64,000 nt of DNA from Cryptomeria japonica (GCF_030272615.1 NC_081406.1:403839439-403903438), one strand, 5' to 3'. Positions 36,311 through 48,408 are shown, numbered from the stretch's first letter. The notes: a model not told the origin generated them from the sequence alone. A program made the numbers and translations.

Positions 36311-39300
36311 AGTTGTGACTTGATGTGGAGGTACTTGTATTGTTTATCTGATATCATTGTATACTTGGACTTTTATTGTTTTATATGCAGACATGGACTC
36401 TATATGATGATGATGATTTATACGCATGTTACTCTATTTTATGATGATCTATATGTTGTGATTATATGCATGCAATGATTAGATGGATGATGATATCTAT
36501 GCATGTTATTCTATGTGATTATGATATGGATGCAATGATTATATGTTTTTGTATTTTTATTTTTGGTTTTGGATGAAAATGAAAATGATTATTATCTTTA
36601 AATGATGCAAATGCAATGATCTATATGGAATGCAAATGAATGATTGATTTGCTTTTGATGATGATGCAAATGATATATATGAAATATTTTTGTATTTTTA
36701 TTTTGTAATGTTTATAATGATTATGAATCTAAGTGCAAAGATGCAACTAAATGATCTTAGATGAAATGATAATGCAAACTATAATGATGATACACTATAT
36801 GAATAAAAATGCACTTAATTGAATGCAAACTAATGCAATGATAAAAAGCAACTAAATGAAATGAATGATGATTAAAATATTTCTAAAAAAAGAATGCACC
36901 TATAATGATTAAATGCAAATTGTTTTTGTTTGTCCAAGTATACTCAATCTTTATTTATGACCATTGATCTGTTAATGAAATGAAATGCTTATAATGCAAT
37001 TGACCATGAATGCTTATAATGCAGATGAATAATGAGCTAATCTAAAATGATCTAACTGAAAATTGTACTGCCATTCTTCATATGTTATCTTGTAACAATG
37101 CTTTGATTTCATCATTGAGCTTTAAAATGTTGTAAGAAAATACAAGCAACTTGACATAATGATTCAAGATGACCTGAGTATTCCTTACATGGATTTTGAT
37201 ATAGAAAGTTAATACAAGCAACTTGATATAATGGATCAAGTTGACCTGAGTATTGCTTGTAGAATAGACAAGGAGTATCTCCTTTCATGCATGACTTGGA
37301 ACGTCCTCCTTGATCTTTTGTCGATCATATCCTGAGACAAGTTCATACCGTAGTAAGAGATAAACCACAGACAACAATCAAAGAAAATAATCATGCCTCA
37401 TCATAGCTTCTCTAGTCATGGACATCCTTGAGGTGCATAGAGTACATGATTAGCAATAAAATCAAGATATAAACATTGAATCTTGTATGCCATTCACATG
37501 TTCTTATGGTCATTAACTGATATAATCATCTTGACGAATGATCTTTGATAATCCTTTATTACTTGCTGATTGATTTCTTTGATATTTTTGAGTTTCATGA
37601 TTCAGTTTGTTGATGAAATGCCTTGATTTTTGTTGCTTTGTTGCTTGTTATCTGTTTCAAAATCCTAGGCGTTTTTGTTTTTTCTAAGTTTTCTGAATGT
37701 TTTGGATTTTTCAAAGATTTAAAAGATCAGCTTAGCGAAAGGAATTTGGATTTTGCCCCCAATGGAAACAAAAAATTATTATGGATGTATGAATTGATCA
37801 AGATCCAAACCATGGAGGAATACAAATGCAGATTGGTTGATTCTGATAAGGTCCAAGACAGTGACTATGACAAGTATGTCAAAGATTGATAAATGTTGGT
37901 AGGCTACATATTTCTTGCTAAATGTTTTTTGATTTTTTTGTCTTTCTTGATTTTCACTGTTTTATGCTTTTTTTTATTTTTGAGAGATGAAACATGTCCT
38001 GCCATCAATTGATAAAGATAAGAGTACCCAGAACAAAATCCAGTAGTCATACTGATCTATGTCATTGTTTTGATTTGTTCGATGATTGATAAGAATTTCT
38101 AGTTTCAAAGAGTGAGTACCCCATGTAAGACCGACCTATCTGGTTTTGAGTGTACCTATTCTTGTATAAGACATGTTGATGTTGATAGATTTAGAGTGAT
38201 GAATTGATTAACAAGACATGTGATCAATTTGATTGTAGAATTTAAGAGTTTTCCTATTTTTTGATTTGATTTGATGGATGGTCCATGCGCTCATACTTTG
38301 ATTTTCAATTTTGTTCTTTTGATTTTGTCGATTTTTTTAATTTTATTTTTTGAGACATTTTTTTGATTTTTTGAGCTTTTTGGATTAGAAGAATGTACTT
38401 GGTTTCCCTAATGTATAGAAAGAAAAGGAATGGATGAATTGTTGAGTTGAAGATGAATGGGTGAAAGATGGATGCATCTTATTATGGAGCATGAAGAGAC
38501 ATGTCAAGAGATTTTTTTTTATATCATGTTTTGTCCTTAGTTTTAATCAAGATCAAGGATGTAAAAAAGGATATGGATTGAGATAGGATATGGATAGGTG
38601 AAACAAGATCATAGATAGTGATAGATGATGGAATAAATTAATAGTTAGGATAGATGGTATAGATTAGCATGAAGCAAGATCATAGATAGAACTGGATGAA
38701 TTTAGATAGAGTAATGGATACTGGAGGAAGGATAATGGGAGATGTGGTATGAAGAATAGAGTGGATGAAACTTTGACCCCAAGTATATAGGTCTCCATTT
38801 GTAAAGAGGTGATATGTAAGATTGTCACAATATTTAGCACCACTCGAATAAGTGTTCCTGAACTTTTCAAAGATAGAGACCCAACCCACACTTAGAACCT
38901 CTGATAAATTCAACCAAACATATCTAGAAATTTGGAAGTAAACTCAAAAGGGAAGAAGAATCCCAAATTGGATCAAGGTACTTAGTCTTTAATTACCCAT
39001 GTGTGTGCAATTGGGTTCATTCTGGCTCATATGATCATTGTAATCTTTAGAATCCAACATGGCTAGCTACATGAGTTATCCTGACTTCAAAAGCATCCTA
39101 GATAGAGCCTTGCTGCTAGAAAGAATCCATAGCTCCAAGAAGGTTATCACTGTAATATCACAAATATTGCTCCATTTCTAGCTAGGCATCCATAGCCCGG
39201 ATGGAGTTACTTGCATATTCCCATAGCCAAGCTTTTTGATATTTCTTCTTTTCCTTTTTGGATATTTCTTTTCCTGATCATGCTTTGGATCTTTTGATAT

Positions 39301-39800
39301 TGTCTTTTTCTTTTCTAATTTTGATTGCATTGGCTTGTAAGTAATGAAACTTACATGGGTTTGATAATTATAGTGGCGCTAAAGCAAGATTTTAGATTTT
39401 TCACTAGCCATGTCTTCGACTAAGAAATCAAAATGATTTAGAGCATTTGATTAAGTGTATTAGATATAGTAATCAAAAGATGTTGGTACCAAGATACGAT
39501 ACGTGGTTCTTTTCTGGATTGAGTTTGTATCCTAACCAAAATATAATGTTAAAGAGGAACAACCTCAGATTCTGAAGTGTATCATGAATAGATATCTAGG
39601 AAAAGGACTAAACATGAGATTTGAGCATGGGAAAGCATGTGACAAAATGACACAAATGCCTATTTCACAGATGATGAATTTATGCAAAGGATTGAATGAA
39701 AGGGATGGAAGGAAAGAAAAGATGTGTTGGATAATAGATAGAATGTTTGAAGATTTATGCGAGGATAGATGGAAATGTATTCAAGATGAGTGTTAGTACA
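36311..39800. other. internal region of the 12.3-kb element, no domain recognised
   Basis: 36,380-36,900 is low-complexity sequence rich in ATGATGATG and ATGCAAATGATT. A 72-base direct repeat starts at 37,141 and 37,213 (TACAAGCAACTTGAYATAAT). An 88-codon plus-strand frame (37,623-37,889) has a hydrophobic start and a charged end, but resembles nothing I know. No element protein is visible on either strand. Confidence 0.5.
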
Positions 39801-40445
39801 CAACTTAAGATGTAATGAAGAGTTTGACTTTAGAATGAAAGTACCTAAAATGGATTTGGAGGATGAAGAGTTTGACTTCAGAACGAAAGGACCTAAAATG
39901 GATTTGGAGGATAAAGAGACTGACTTTGGAATGAAAGGACCTAAAATGGATTTGGAGGATAAAGAGATTGACTTTGGAATGAAAGGACCTAAAATGGATT
40001 TGGAGGATAAATAGATTAACTTTGGAATGAAAGGACCTAAAATGGATTTGGAGGATGAAGAGTTTGAATTTTGATTGAAAGGACCTAAAATGGATTTGGA
40101 GGATGAAGAGTTTTCTTGATCTTGATCTTGACTTGGAGTAGGATCATTTGAGTTTGTGTTTTTCACTTGATTTTGAATTATATTAGTGAAGGAGATGGAA
40201 GGGATAGAGGGCTCTTTCTTAGGAGGTAGATGTTGAATGGGACTCTTCTCTTCAGATAAAATGGGATCATCGTGGATGGAATACCAAAATTTTAGGGGAT
40301 CATCATAAGATTCTTGATTGGTAGGATCTTGATAAAAAATGGGATTAGATTGGAGAGCCATGATATCTTGATCTTGATTTAGGCTAGGACTCATTTCCTT
40401 TGAATAAGCTTCTTCTTTTTCAAGTGACAAGAGATTGTCACACAA
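39660..40445 (-). CDS. 261-codon open frame of unknown function, half of it a 16-residue tandem repeat
   Basis: This is the longest minus-strand frame in the 12.3-kb element, hence in sense with it. The N-terminal ~110 residues are acidic and polar (SPSLNQDQDIMALQS; QDQDQENSS). The next ~95 residues repeat a unit around SSKSILGPFIPKS every 16 residues, encoded by the 48-bp minisatellite. The C-terminus is unremarkable. There is no zinc knuckle or Gag motif. The other strand is also open in part (39,790-40,014, repeated PKMDLEDKE), so this may be only a repeat that lacks stops. I do not recognise it. Confidence 0.3.
   Translation of the reverse strand: MCDNLLSLEKEEAYSKEMSPSLNQDQDIMALQSNPIFYQDPTNQESYDDPLKFWYSIHDDPILSEEKSPIQHLPPKKEPSIPSISFTNIIQNQVKNTNSNDPTPSQDQDQENSSSSKSILGPFNQNSNSSSSKSILGPFIPKLIYLSSKSILGPFIPKSISLSSKSILGPFIPKSVSLSSKSILGPFVLKSNSSSSKSILGTFILKSNSSLHLKLCTNTHLEYISIYPRINLQTFYLLSNTSFLSFHPFHSILCINSSSVK
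39810..40117. repeat. 48-bp minisatellite, about six copies
   Basis: The unit is GAAGAGTTTGACTTYRGAAY followed by GAAAGGACCTAAAATGGATT and TGGAGGAT. The copies differ at a few bases. As 48 is divisible by 3, both strands stay open through several copies. Confidence 0.92.
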
Positions 40446-42574
40446 GTGATCAAAGCTTTAGTTTAGATAGGTTGATGTTGTTTAATTGATGGATACTTTG
40501 TTTCAGATACTCAAGCTCACTAGGTCGAATAGAGGGTTTGTTCGATAGGCCCCTATGACAAAGCACATCAAATGATATGGATAAAGTCTCTTGATATAGA
40601 AACTTGATTTGACTAACTTGAATACCTAGCTAGGCATTGTTTTCATTGAGATAGTTGGATGATAAACTCTTGATCACTTAGTTTGATACTCCCCTAATCT
40701 TGTTGGATGAAAATCTTGCCTAAAAATAGCTGAAAAGTTGATAACCACCTCAAAAAAAATGTTTTGTTGGATTTTACTGTTGTTGTTTGTTTGTTTGTGC
40801 ATCTCTTTGTTGAAAAGCACATCTTTGTATAATTTCACCATCAAATTTTGTACCGCAACCACGTAAGCAGTGACGAAAATGGTGTAGGAATGTCCTGTGT
40901 TTCAATAAGATCTTGTGATTGATATACAAGAATCTTATCCTTTTCTGAGTAGCTTTATAACTAGGTCTTCTTTTCTTAAGGTGATACTTAAAAGTCATAT
41001 AGGCATTTGACAATTTACAAGTTTGTTTGATTCCAATGTTGGTGCAATTTTGGTTTTGATATAACCTAGGTTCAAAATAGGAAAGATATATCCAAGATTA
41101 GGAACCTAGTATAGATTGATCAAGCTTCGTGACAGAGGATTTGATTATCCTGATGAGAAACTTGACAAGGATGTTGATTTTTGCACTTAAGATGTTTGAA
41201 TCGATAGCTTGTTGAATGTTGATGTTTATAGAACCTTTTGGGTATAACCTGTTGGGTTAGTGACCTAGTTATTTGAGCTAGTTTGAAAATACGTGATGGT
41301 TTAGAGACAAATCTACTTCAAGAATTATTTTGATATTGATGTTTTGATATTTTGATTTTGATCTGGCATTTCAAGTGTTGGGAAGATTTTGTATTACCCT
41401 TTTGATCACACTTTTTCACTAATTTGTTGGACTTTTGCTTTCTTGTAGATGATAACTTTCTTCAATCTTTGACCATTCGGAACATGTTGCCGACATAGAA
41501 GACACAATTTTTAATAAACAAAATGCACAAGCAAGTACAATCCCTATGGAAGGCTGGGACAATAGTTGTTGAATCTCATGTGGGGTTTCCCCCAAGGCTA
41601 CACTATTCAAAGCAGATATTTAGATGCTTGACCCCACTGGCTCCACCCTCGACACTCACTTCTTCAAGGCAGCCAAGCACCAGTTTCCATTAAAAATTCT
41701 CATGGCAAACGTTATATCTCTACTAGGAACCGTATGTATGTGAGCCGCTTCAAAGGTCTGACCTCCTGCACCAACAACTAGAAGGATTTTGGCAACTAGT
41801 ACAAGTGGTTTTTAGTAAAGGCTTCCAGTCATGTGGCCATACATGCGGCACTCTCAGCTCTATAAATACAGAAGGTTCCCAGCCTATAGAGGTTACACTC
41901 CATAGGGTTTATGGGGAAACATAGTGTCGGTATGAACTTATCAGCACATGTTGTTTGGGACTTTCACCACAAACATGATTTATTTATAGTGGATTGGAAG
42001 GACTTGATATTAGCCTGTTTCTACTTTAGGTCATTCCCCTCTCACTGGCCCCCTCAAGGCATCTCAGGAAGGCAATCCCTTTAAAGGATTCTATTGCTTG
42101 AAAGTAAAGAAAGCGTAAAAGAGTGGGTTTGGCTTTTTGGTCACCCAATTAAGGGGAGAGCATATACCTACCACTTTCGAGACACAGAATACAAGTGTTC
42201 TTTTTAACATTTTCAAAGCAAATGTTGGCTAAGTCCTATTTGGAGATGTTGCTCCATTAAGCATGGTGTTCATTTTAGCCCTTTTAAAAGTCTATGTGCA
42301 ACTATTTTAGAGAAAACACTAAAAATACAAGTTGCATGTTGTCAATTCATCCTCTTAGTTAAACTAGATGAACAAGATATGATATATTACTTCCCAAATA
42401 AAGATTTTTAATTAACCAGATGAGAAAATGCATAAAATTTGCCTTAGACACCATCCTGCACATGCATGTTAGTAGTCTGAAAATTTTGATTTCTTGGGCA
42501 TTCGGACTTGCAAGAAATTTTTGCCAGTTTGTAAATAGAAGTGCTAATTTAACACATGCACTATCTTTTTGCTC
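40446..42574. other. internal region of the 12.3-kb element near its 5' end, no domain recognised
   Basis: Short open frames (40,674-41,013; 41,419-41,610) have no recognisable content. The part at 41,600-42,200 is less AT-rich. On the minus strand it would form the leader and the gag position of the element, but no Gag motif is seen. Confidence 0.45.
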
Positions 42575-42800
42575 AAAAGCGCTAACCTGTAGGTCAAAAG
42601 CGCTAACCTAGGCTGCAAAAGTGTTGCTCTATGGATACAAAAGTGTGATTTCTTTGACAAATGTGCTAACCTAGGACACAAATGCGTGAACCTATAATGC
42701 ATATGTGCAGACTTTAAGACAAAAGCGCTAACCTAAAATGTTCATGCGCTAACCTATAGTGTACATGCGCCAACCTGTGGAACAAAAGCAGTGTCAGAAT
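42575..42800. repeat. cluster of GC-NNNN-GCGCTAA motifs (right cluster, inverted)
   Basis: CAAAAGCGCTAACCT, CATGCGCTAACCT and CAAATGCGTGAACCT variants recur roughly every 20-30 bases. They are reverse complements of the motifs at 33,370-33,700. The cluster ends about 80 bases before the primer-binding site of the element. Confidence 0.85.
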
Positions 42801-42879
42801 TCACACATGCGTGAATCTGCATTACAAATGCATTAATTTGAATTTTTGCGAGATTTATAAAGGTATATGCGAGGTCCAG

Positions 42880-42896
42880 CCCCACGGTGGGTGCCA
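42880..42896 (-). promoter_or_regulatory. primer-binding site of the 12.3-kb element
   Basis: The minus strand reads TTTTGGCACCCACCGTGGGG just after the LTR end AACACA. It starts TGG as expected for pairing with a tRNA 3' end, and resembles the TGGCGCC-type sites of Tat/Athila-like gypsy elements. I cannot say which tRNA. Confidence 0.7.
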
Positions 42897-42899
42897 AAA

Positions 42900-44026
42900 T
42901 GTGTTAACTTGAATTTCATCCTTAGAATGTTACCTGCAACAAGTTAGTTTCACAAAATACTAATGGAAATGCTATAGGAAATCCAAACTCAACCAATGAA
43001 ACTGCATGAAATACATATGAAATAAAATATTAATATTACCTTCATGACTTATGTCTCACTATGTCCTAACTCCACTATTCCCAGTTGCAGATGGTGTGCT
43101 CTCAGACAATGCACTGATGGCTTCCAAGATGGCATATGAAGAATGGACTGATAACTTATAGTTAACTGATACTATGATATGCAATACTACATGATTTTTC
43201 TAAAATGATTATGCTAAATGATATTATATGATAATTTATATTTTCTATTTGCTATTTGCTTCAAAAACTCATGGATGCATATGATTGATTTGAATACTAG
43301 CTCTCTCTCAACTGAAGCTCTTGATTTTATAGACCTTTAGAGGAATAGATGATGTGGCTTAGATCAACGGTCATGATCAGATCTATAGATTTGGATGGTT
43401 GTGAGAAAAGATGAAGGTTGAGAGAAAGGGGGAAGGAGAAGACAAGTGTCACTCATCTCACCTTGACTGGGTTGCTGACTGAGGGAATCTAGGGATGGTT
43501 GGAGGAAATTTAGGCATGAGAGGACAAGTGGACTCAAGTCATTCCTAAGATGTAGGGGTGTTGGAGAGAATATTTAAAATGGTTATGAAATATGTGTACG
43601 TACACAATATTCATTAAATTTGGTGGTTGAAGATAAATGATAAATTAATATTTAAAAAATATTAATTTCTTTAGCCACATGTTTGACGAGTTGGCAAAGG
43701 GAAGATGAAGTGGAGATGGAAGGTGAGTTGGAAAACAAAGATTAAATAATTTAAGAAATCATTTAATATTTGAGACTATAGGATAGGAGAATAATTATTA
43801 AATATTAGATATTTAATTGTTTGAAGAGGATAATTAAATATTAGATATTTAATTAATTAGAAGAATAGGATAGATGATTTAATTAATAAAATATTAATTA
43901 ATAGAAAGACATGAAAATGAAATAAATAATTAATCTTTTCAAATTAACTATTTAATAGAAGAATAATTATTAAATAAATATAAAATATCTATTTAATTGC
44001 TCATAGCCAATTTTTATGTGTATATA
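42900..44026 (-). repeat. LTR of the 12.3-kb element (5' LTR), 1,127 bp
   Basis: Starts TGTGTTAACTTGAATTTC and ends TATGTGTATATA, where the terminal CA seen in the other copy has become TA. It lacks a ~40-base AT-rich segment present at about 32,642-32,690. Otherwise it is closely similar throughout. Confidence 0.93.
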
Positions 44027-44031
44027 GAAAC

Positions 44032-44730
44032 TATGCTCTTAGGTAATCCATGCAATCTCACCACTTCCTTGAAAAATAGGTCTGCTACATGAAATGCATC
44101 TGATATCTTCTTACAAGGTATGAAATGAGCCATCTTCAAGAATCTATCCACTACCACAAATATAGAATCATTCCCTCTCGGTGTCTTATGCAATCCAAGT
44201 ATAAAATCCATGCTTATATCCTTTCAAGGTCTTACTAGTACTGTCAAAGGTTTATGCAATCCTACATTCTAACTACTACCGTTTGCAACTTGACAAACTC
44301 TACAACTTTGCACATATCTCTTAACATCCTTATCAATTAGGGGCCAAAAGTATTGCTCACTCACCAATGCTACTATTTTGTCAATAACAAAATGTCTAGC
44401 TAGTCCACCACTATGTTTCTCCTTTATCAAATTTTCCCTCATATAACTCTTTGGTATGCAAAACTGAACTCCTCTAAATAACATCCCATCCTGAATGAAG
44501 TAATGCAACCACTTGCTTCTATCTACCATAACTGGTTCTCTACATGCTTTCCAGGTTTCTGCACAATCTGGTTCATCATCATACAAGGTCTTCAAATCTT
44601 CAAATCCTAATACTGTCACTCTCATCTCTGTCAGCAAATTCCTTCTCCTACTCAGTGCATCAGCAACTTTGTTAGATTTCCCACTTCTATTCTTCAACAC
44701 AAAGGTGTAACTCTTTGAGAATTCTACCAT
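44032..44730 (-). pseudogene. Ty3/gypsy RNase H end and integrase, upstream fragment
   Basis: The 5' piece ends RNase H with KSNKVADALSRR. The integrase zinc-binding motif HX6HX29CX2C-like follows (HSGGLARHF ... CRVCQ, about 44,290-44,400). A break near 44,270 separates it from the core at 44,211: [43 protein letters not shown]. The frame ends at the target duplication GAAAC, where the 12.3-kb element is inserted; the missing half lies at 31,493-31,685. Confidence 0.92.
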
Positions 44731-46400
44731 CTCATATGTCTCTGATTCAACTTACTCTGACTGTTCAAATACTGCAAATTTTGATGATCTGTATACAACA
44801 AAAACTTATTAGGCAACAAATATCTCCACTTCTTCAAGGCTTGAACTATGGCACGAAACTCTTGATTATACACTGAATATCTCATTTGGGTATCATTCAA
44901 TTTCTCACTAAAATATTCTACTGTTGTCCCTTCCTGACTCAAGACTGCTCCTATTGTTGTTCCACTTGCATCACAATCCACTTGAAATACTTTATTGAAA
45001 TTTGGTAAAGCTAACATGGGCCGCTCAGTTACTTTCTGCTTCAACAATTCAAAACTTTTGTTTGCTTTGGTGGTCCACTTGAATTCCTTTTGATCTCCTC
45101 TCATGGTCTCATTCATAGGGTTACAAAATGAACTGAAATTTCTGATAAACTTTTGGTAAAAACTAGCCAATCCAAGAAATGATCTTACCTCTCCAATACT
45201 TTTCAGTGTAGGTCATTCAACAATTTCTTTCACTTTCTTAGGGTCCATCTTTAAACCATCCTCAAATATCACAAATCCCAAATAGACTAACTCATCTTTC
45301 ATGAAAGTACACTTCTTGATATTGATCAGTAACTTTTCTTCTCTCAATCTCTGCAAAACTTGTCTTAACTGCAACAAATGCTCCTCTTTTGTCTTACTGA
45401 AAATCAAAATGTCATCCAAATACACAATAACAAACTTACCCAAGAGTTTCTTCAATACTTCATTCATCAGCCTCGATGCATTAGTCAATCCAAAAGGCAT
45501 CACCAACCATTCATACAGTGCTTCATTTGTCTTAAATGTTGTCTTCCACTCATCACCTTCTTTGATCTTGATCTGATGATATCCACTCTTCAAATTTATC
45601 TTTGTAAAGTATTTTTCTCCACTCAAATAGTCCATTATGTCATCCATCCTAGGCAAAGGAAAGTGGTATTTCACTATGATCTTGTTTATTGCTCTGCAAT
45701 CGGTACACATTCTCTATTCTCCATTCTTATTAGGTGCTAATACTGTTGGTACTGCATTAGGGCTTAGACTCTACCTGATCAAATCTTTATTCAATAGTCC
45801 TACACTTGTCTATTTAGTTCTTCATTCTCTACTGGTGTCAACTAGTGTGCAACTTTGTTAGGCAAACTAGCTCCGGGAACCAAGTCCATGCAATGACAAA
45901 TACTTCTCATAGGTGGCAATCCATTAGGTACATTATCTGAAATGATGTCCTCATATTCTGTTAGCAAATCTCTTATCTCTTTCGGGTGTTCTCCTTCTGG
46001 TTCTGGTCTCTCAGTCTTCTTAGGAATTAAGGTAAAACATACATTCTCATGTCTCAATCCATCCATGAATTTCTTTCCATCTACTAAACAAATTCTAGCA
46101 TTCATACATACTTCATTCTTCAAAGGTTCCTCCAAGGGTAACAAGGTTTGCTTCATCCCATTGGCCACAATAGTGTATGTATTCTTCCTCTCATTTCAAA
46201 ATTTTTAATTTTACCAAACATTTCCCACTTAATAACAACTTATGTTCATCCTGAATCAATGCTATCTAATAGGGCTTAGGGTATTTCAATCTCTCTAGTT
46301 TCAACTTATTCACCATCTCTTCTGAAACAAGACTATCTTAACTACCACTATCAATAACAACTTTACAACACTTACCAGATACCTTACATCTGGTCTTGAA
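44724..46400 (-). pseudogene. Ty3/gypsy protease, reverse transcriptase and RNase H, broken
   Basis: Protease: VVIDSGSxDSLVSEEMV near 46,330 with a stop after DSGS. The spacer 45,842-46,168 holds KEIRDLLTEYEDI. Reverse transcriptase (45,213-45,710): [44 protein letters not shown] and the catalytic [13 protein letters not shown] intact. RNase H (44,724-45,170): FQVDCDASGTTIGAVLSQ and LLYTDHQNLQYL. This order (reverse transcriptase before integrase) defines gypsy. Stops and shifts separate the parts; a piece between 45,710 and 45,842 is in another frame. Confidence 0.93.
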
Positions 46401-46412
46401 CATATTCTTCCT

Positions 46413-47640
46413 CTACAAAGGCTCTTCATCTCCTCCGATATGACACAAATCTCTCCTCATCATCAATAGTTCTCCATCTTTCAGTTTATTATCTAATCCG
46501 GTGGGGTGTTCTTTCACCACTACTTCTCTTCTAGCAGTTTTTGTCTTCTTACACTCGAATGCACAATTTCCTTCTCCTCCACACTTAAAGTAGATTCCTC
46601 TGAATGTCCTCTTGTCTTGTTTTCCAAAATTCTCATTCTGATAACCATCCGGATCTCTCCTCTGGTACAAATTTCTATCATCATTATGTTATGAATTACC
46701 TTATTTTCTCACTTCCTTTTCCTTGTTTTGATTTGTGCTAGTTCCTCTTCCTCCTTGAAATCTTCCTTCAGTAAACCTCCCACCTCTACCTCTCTACCTC
46801 TACTCATGTCTTTTGTTTAACTTCTCTTCTACCTTTAGGGCATACTGGTAAGCCTCTTCAACACTCTCTGATTTGATCAAACTCAATTCATCTTGTATAG
46901 ACATCTCTAATCCAATCAAATATCTTCAAACTTGTTCAACTTCATCATCAACATGTTCAGATCTGATAGTCAATTGTAAAATACTTCGGTGTACTCCTTC
47001 ACACTAGATTCCTTTTGTTTCAAATTCTGCAACTTCTGAAACAAATCCACTTGATATTTTGCTGGCACAAACTTTGATTTCAACTTAGGAATCATCTTGT
47101 CCCATGTCTTAATCTTCTCTTTACCTCTTCTTTGTCTATCAACTTGCAAATGCTCCCACCAAAGATATGCATGGCCTTTCAACCAAGTACAGGCATATTT
47201 CACCTTCCTCTCTTCTGTAGTGTTTTCAAAATCAAAATGCTTCTCCATCTCCAAGATCCAATCCATCAATTCATTTGAATCTAACTTCCCATCATATTCT
47301 GGTGGGGTAAAATGAGGTTAAGTATTCACCCTACTCAAAACCCTCAAAAACTTTTCCTCATCTGGATCGTTTGCGGGTAAGTTTGCTTGTTTTGTTGGGG
47401 GCTTCTTCTCCTTCATCTTCACTTACATCTTCAATATGTCAGCCTCTTCTTTGGGTTGTCTCCACAGCTTCTAGTTGGGCTTCTATATCTTGCAACATCT
47501 CCATCACAACAAGGTTTGTATTCCCACATGCTCCACCATTCCTAGCTCCTATTCAAGCTATCATTCATGCCAGTCCTCTGCAGCTACAAGTCAGATCCAT
47601 AATTCACCACCCTACAACAAAATTTCAAGACACACAACCT
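46413..47640 (-). pseudogene. Ty3/gypsy gag, broken
   Basis: The retrotransposon Gag domain is at 46,970-47,269: MMDWILEMEKHFDFENTTEE, then VKYACTWLKGHAYLWWEHLQ. Upstream codons to about 47,500 read an acidic stretch and FTPPEYDGKLDSNELMDWI in the same frame with stops. The zinc knuckle at about 46,560 reads YFKCGGEGNCAFEC, where the usual first Cys is replaced and the His position is changed, so it would not bind zinc normally. Confidence 0.88.
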
Positions 47641-47656
47641 CCTGAACGAAAATTTT

Positions 47657-47667
47657 CTCTAATACCA
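47657..47667 (-). promoter_or_regulatory. gypsy primer-binding site
   Basis: The minus strand reads TGGTATTAGAG, one base away from the tRNA-Met-type TGGTATCAGAG. It sits two bases after the LTR end CTTCA, which fixes the LTR boundary at 47,670. Confidence 0.8.
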
Positions 47668-47669
47668 CT

Positions 47670-48408
47670 TGAAGCAGTCACTGGTGAGGAGGGACCTCAA
47701 AGAGATCAATCTGGACCAGTCAGCAAGAGTAAACACAATGGAAACACAAAGATATGATGGAGGCAATGTAGAACAGATTGTTTTATTGCATGAAAATTGA
47801 TTACATTCAACCGGTAACAATCAGGTTACAACATACCGGGACCTTGAATCATGAAATCTATCTTCTACACACAATCTAGCTATTGAATTCTCTGATTGAT
47901 TATATTCTAATGCATAATTACAAATACATATATCGATCCAAAGGACCCATTTGGCCCAAAAGAGATCAAAACCTGAAGAACAAGACCTAACATGTAAAAT
48001 AACAAGGTTGGTCTTCGCCAAGAGATTCCTACAGAAACTCCAAAGGATGAAACATAGATTATGGGAAAAGGTCAGCCACACACCAAGGAACATCAAAATC
48101 AATGGCCAAGGCTCTGCAAGCTTCAAAAGAGGTTCTGGTAGATCAACATAATAGATCCAGATAACCAGTAACAAAGGACTATCAACTGTTAACAGGAACC
48201 TGTTATGGAAACCAGTAGTGATATCTTGCTGGAAAAATGATCCAAATGTGATGCGTTCTAGAAGCAAGAAATATGATCAAGTCTTCAAGTAGAATCCAAC
48301 TCCATAGGATCTGGTGAGCCAGAATTGGGACACACAGAAAGCAAAACATAAAGGAAAATGTTTTTGGTTGATGCAAGCTTTCTATGAATCGGGGATGCTC
48401 CTGCATCA
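47670..48408 (-). repeat. Ty3/gypsy 5' LTR, about 739 bp
   Basis: On the minus strand it starts TGATGCAGGAGCATCCCCG and ends TGACTGCTTCA. It is the same family as the solo LTR at 61,673-62,427. Its outer end joins the satellite directly (GTTTAGGAAGCAC at 48,409), so gypsy inserted into the array. ORFs within it (47,821-48,267 minus; 47,951-48,151 plus) are not genes. Confidence 0.9.

Larger units (their letters stand above)
31686..44031 (-). mobile_element. 12.3-kb LTR element without recognisable pol, inserted in gypsy integrase; carries antisense PMD frame
   Basis: Two long direct repeats, 31,691-32,858 and 42,900-44,026, bound about 10 kb. The 5-base target duplication GAAAC is at 31,686-31,690 and 44,027-44,031. 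A primer site, TGGCACCCACCGTGGGG, lies on the minus strand at 42,880-42,896, and a polypurine tract CAAAGAGGGGCAAAA at 32,859-32,873. Both place the element on the minus strand. I find no gag, protease, reverse transcriptase or integrase inside. Size and missing pol fit a large non-autonomous derivative (LARD class). The antisense ORF recalls Tat-lineage gypsy elements, which are known to carry extra ORFs. Confidence 0.88.

Noticed and set aside
47371-47757. 128-codon plus-strand protein
   Set aside because: It is the reverse strand of the 5' part of gypsy gag and the LTR end.
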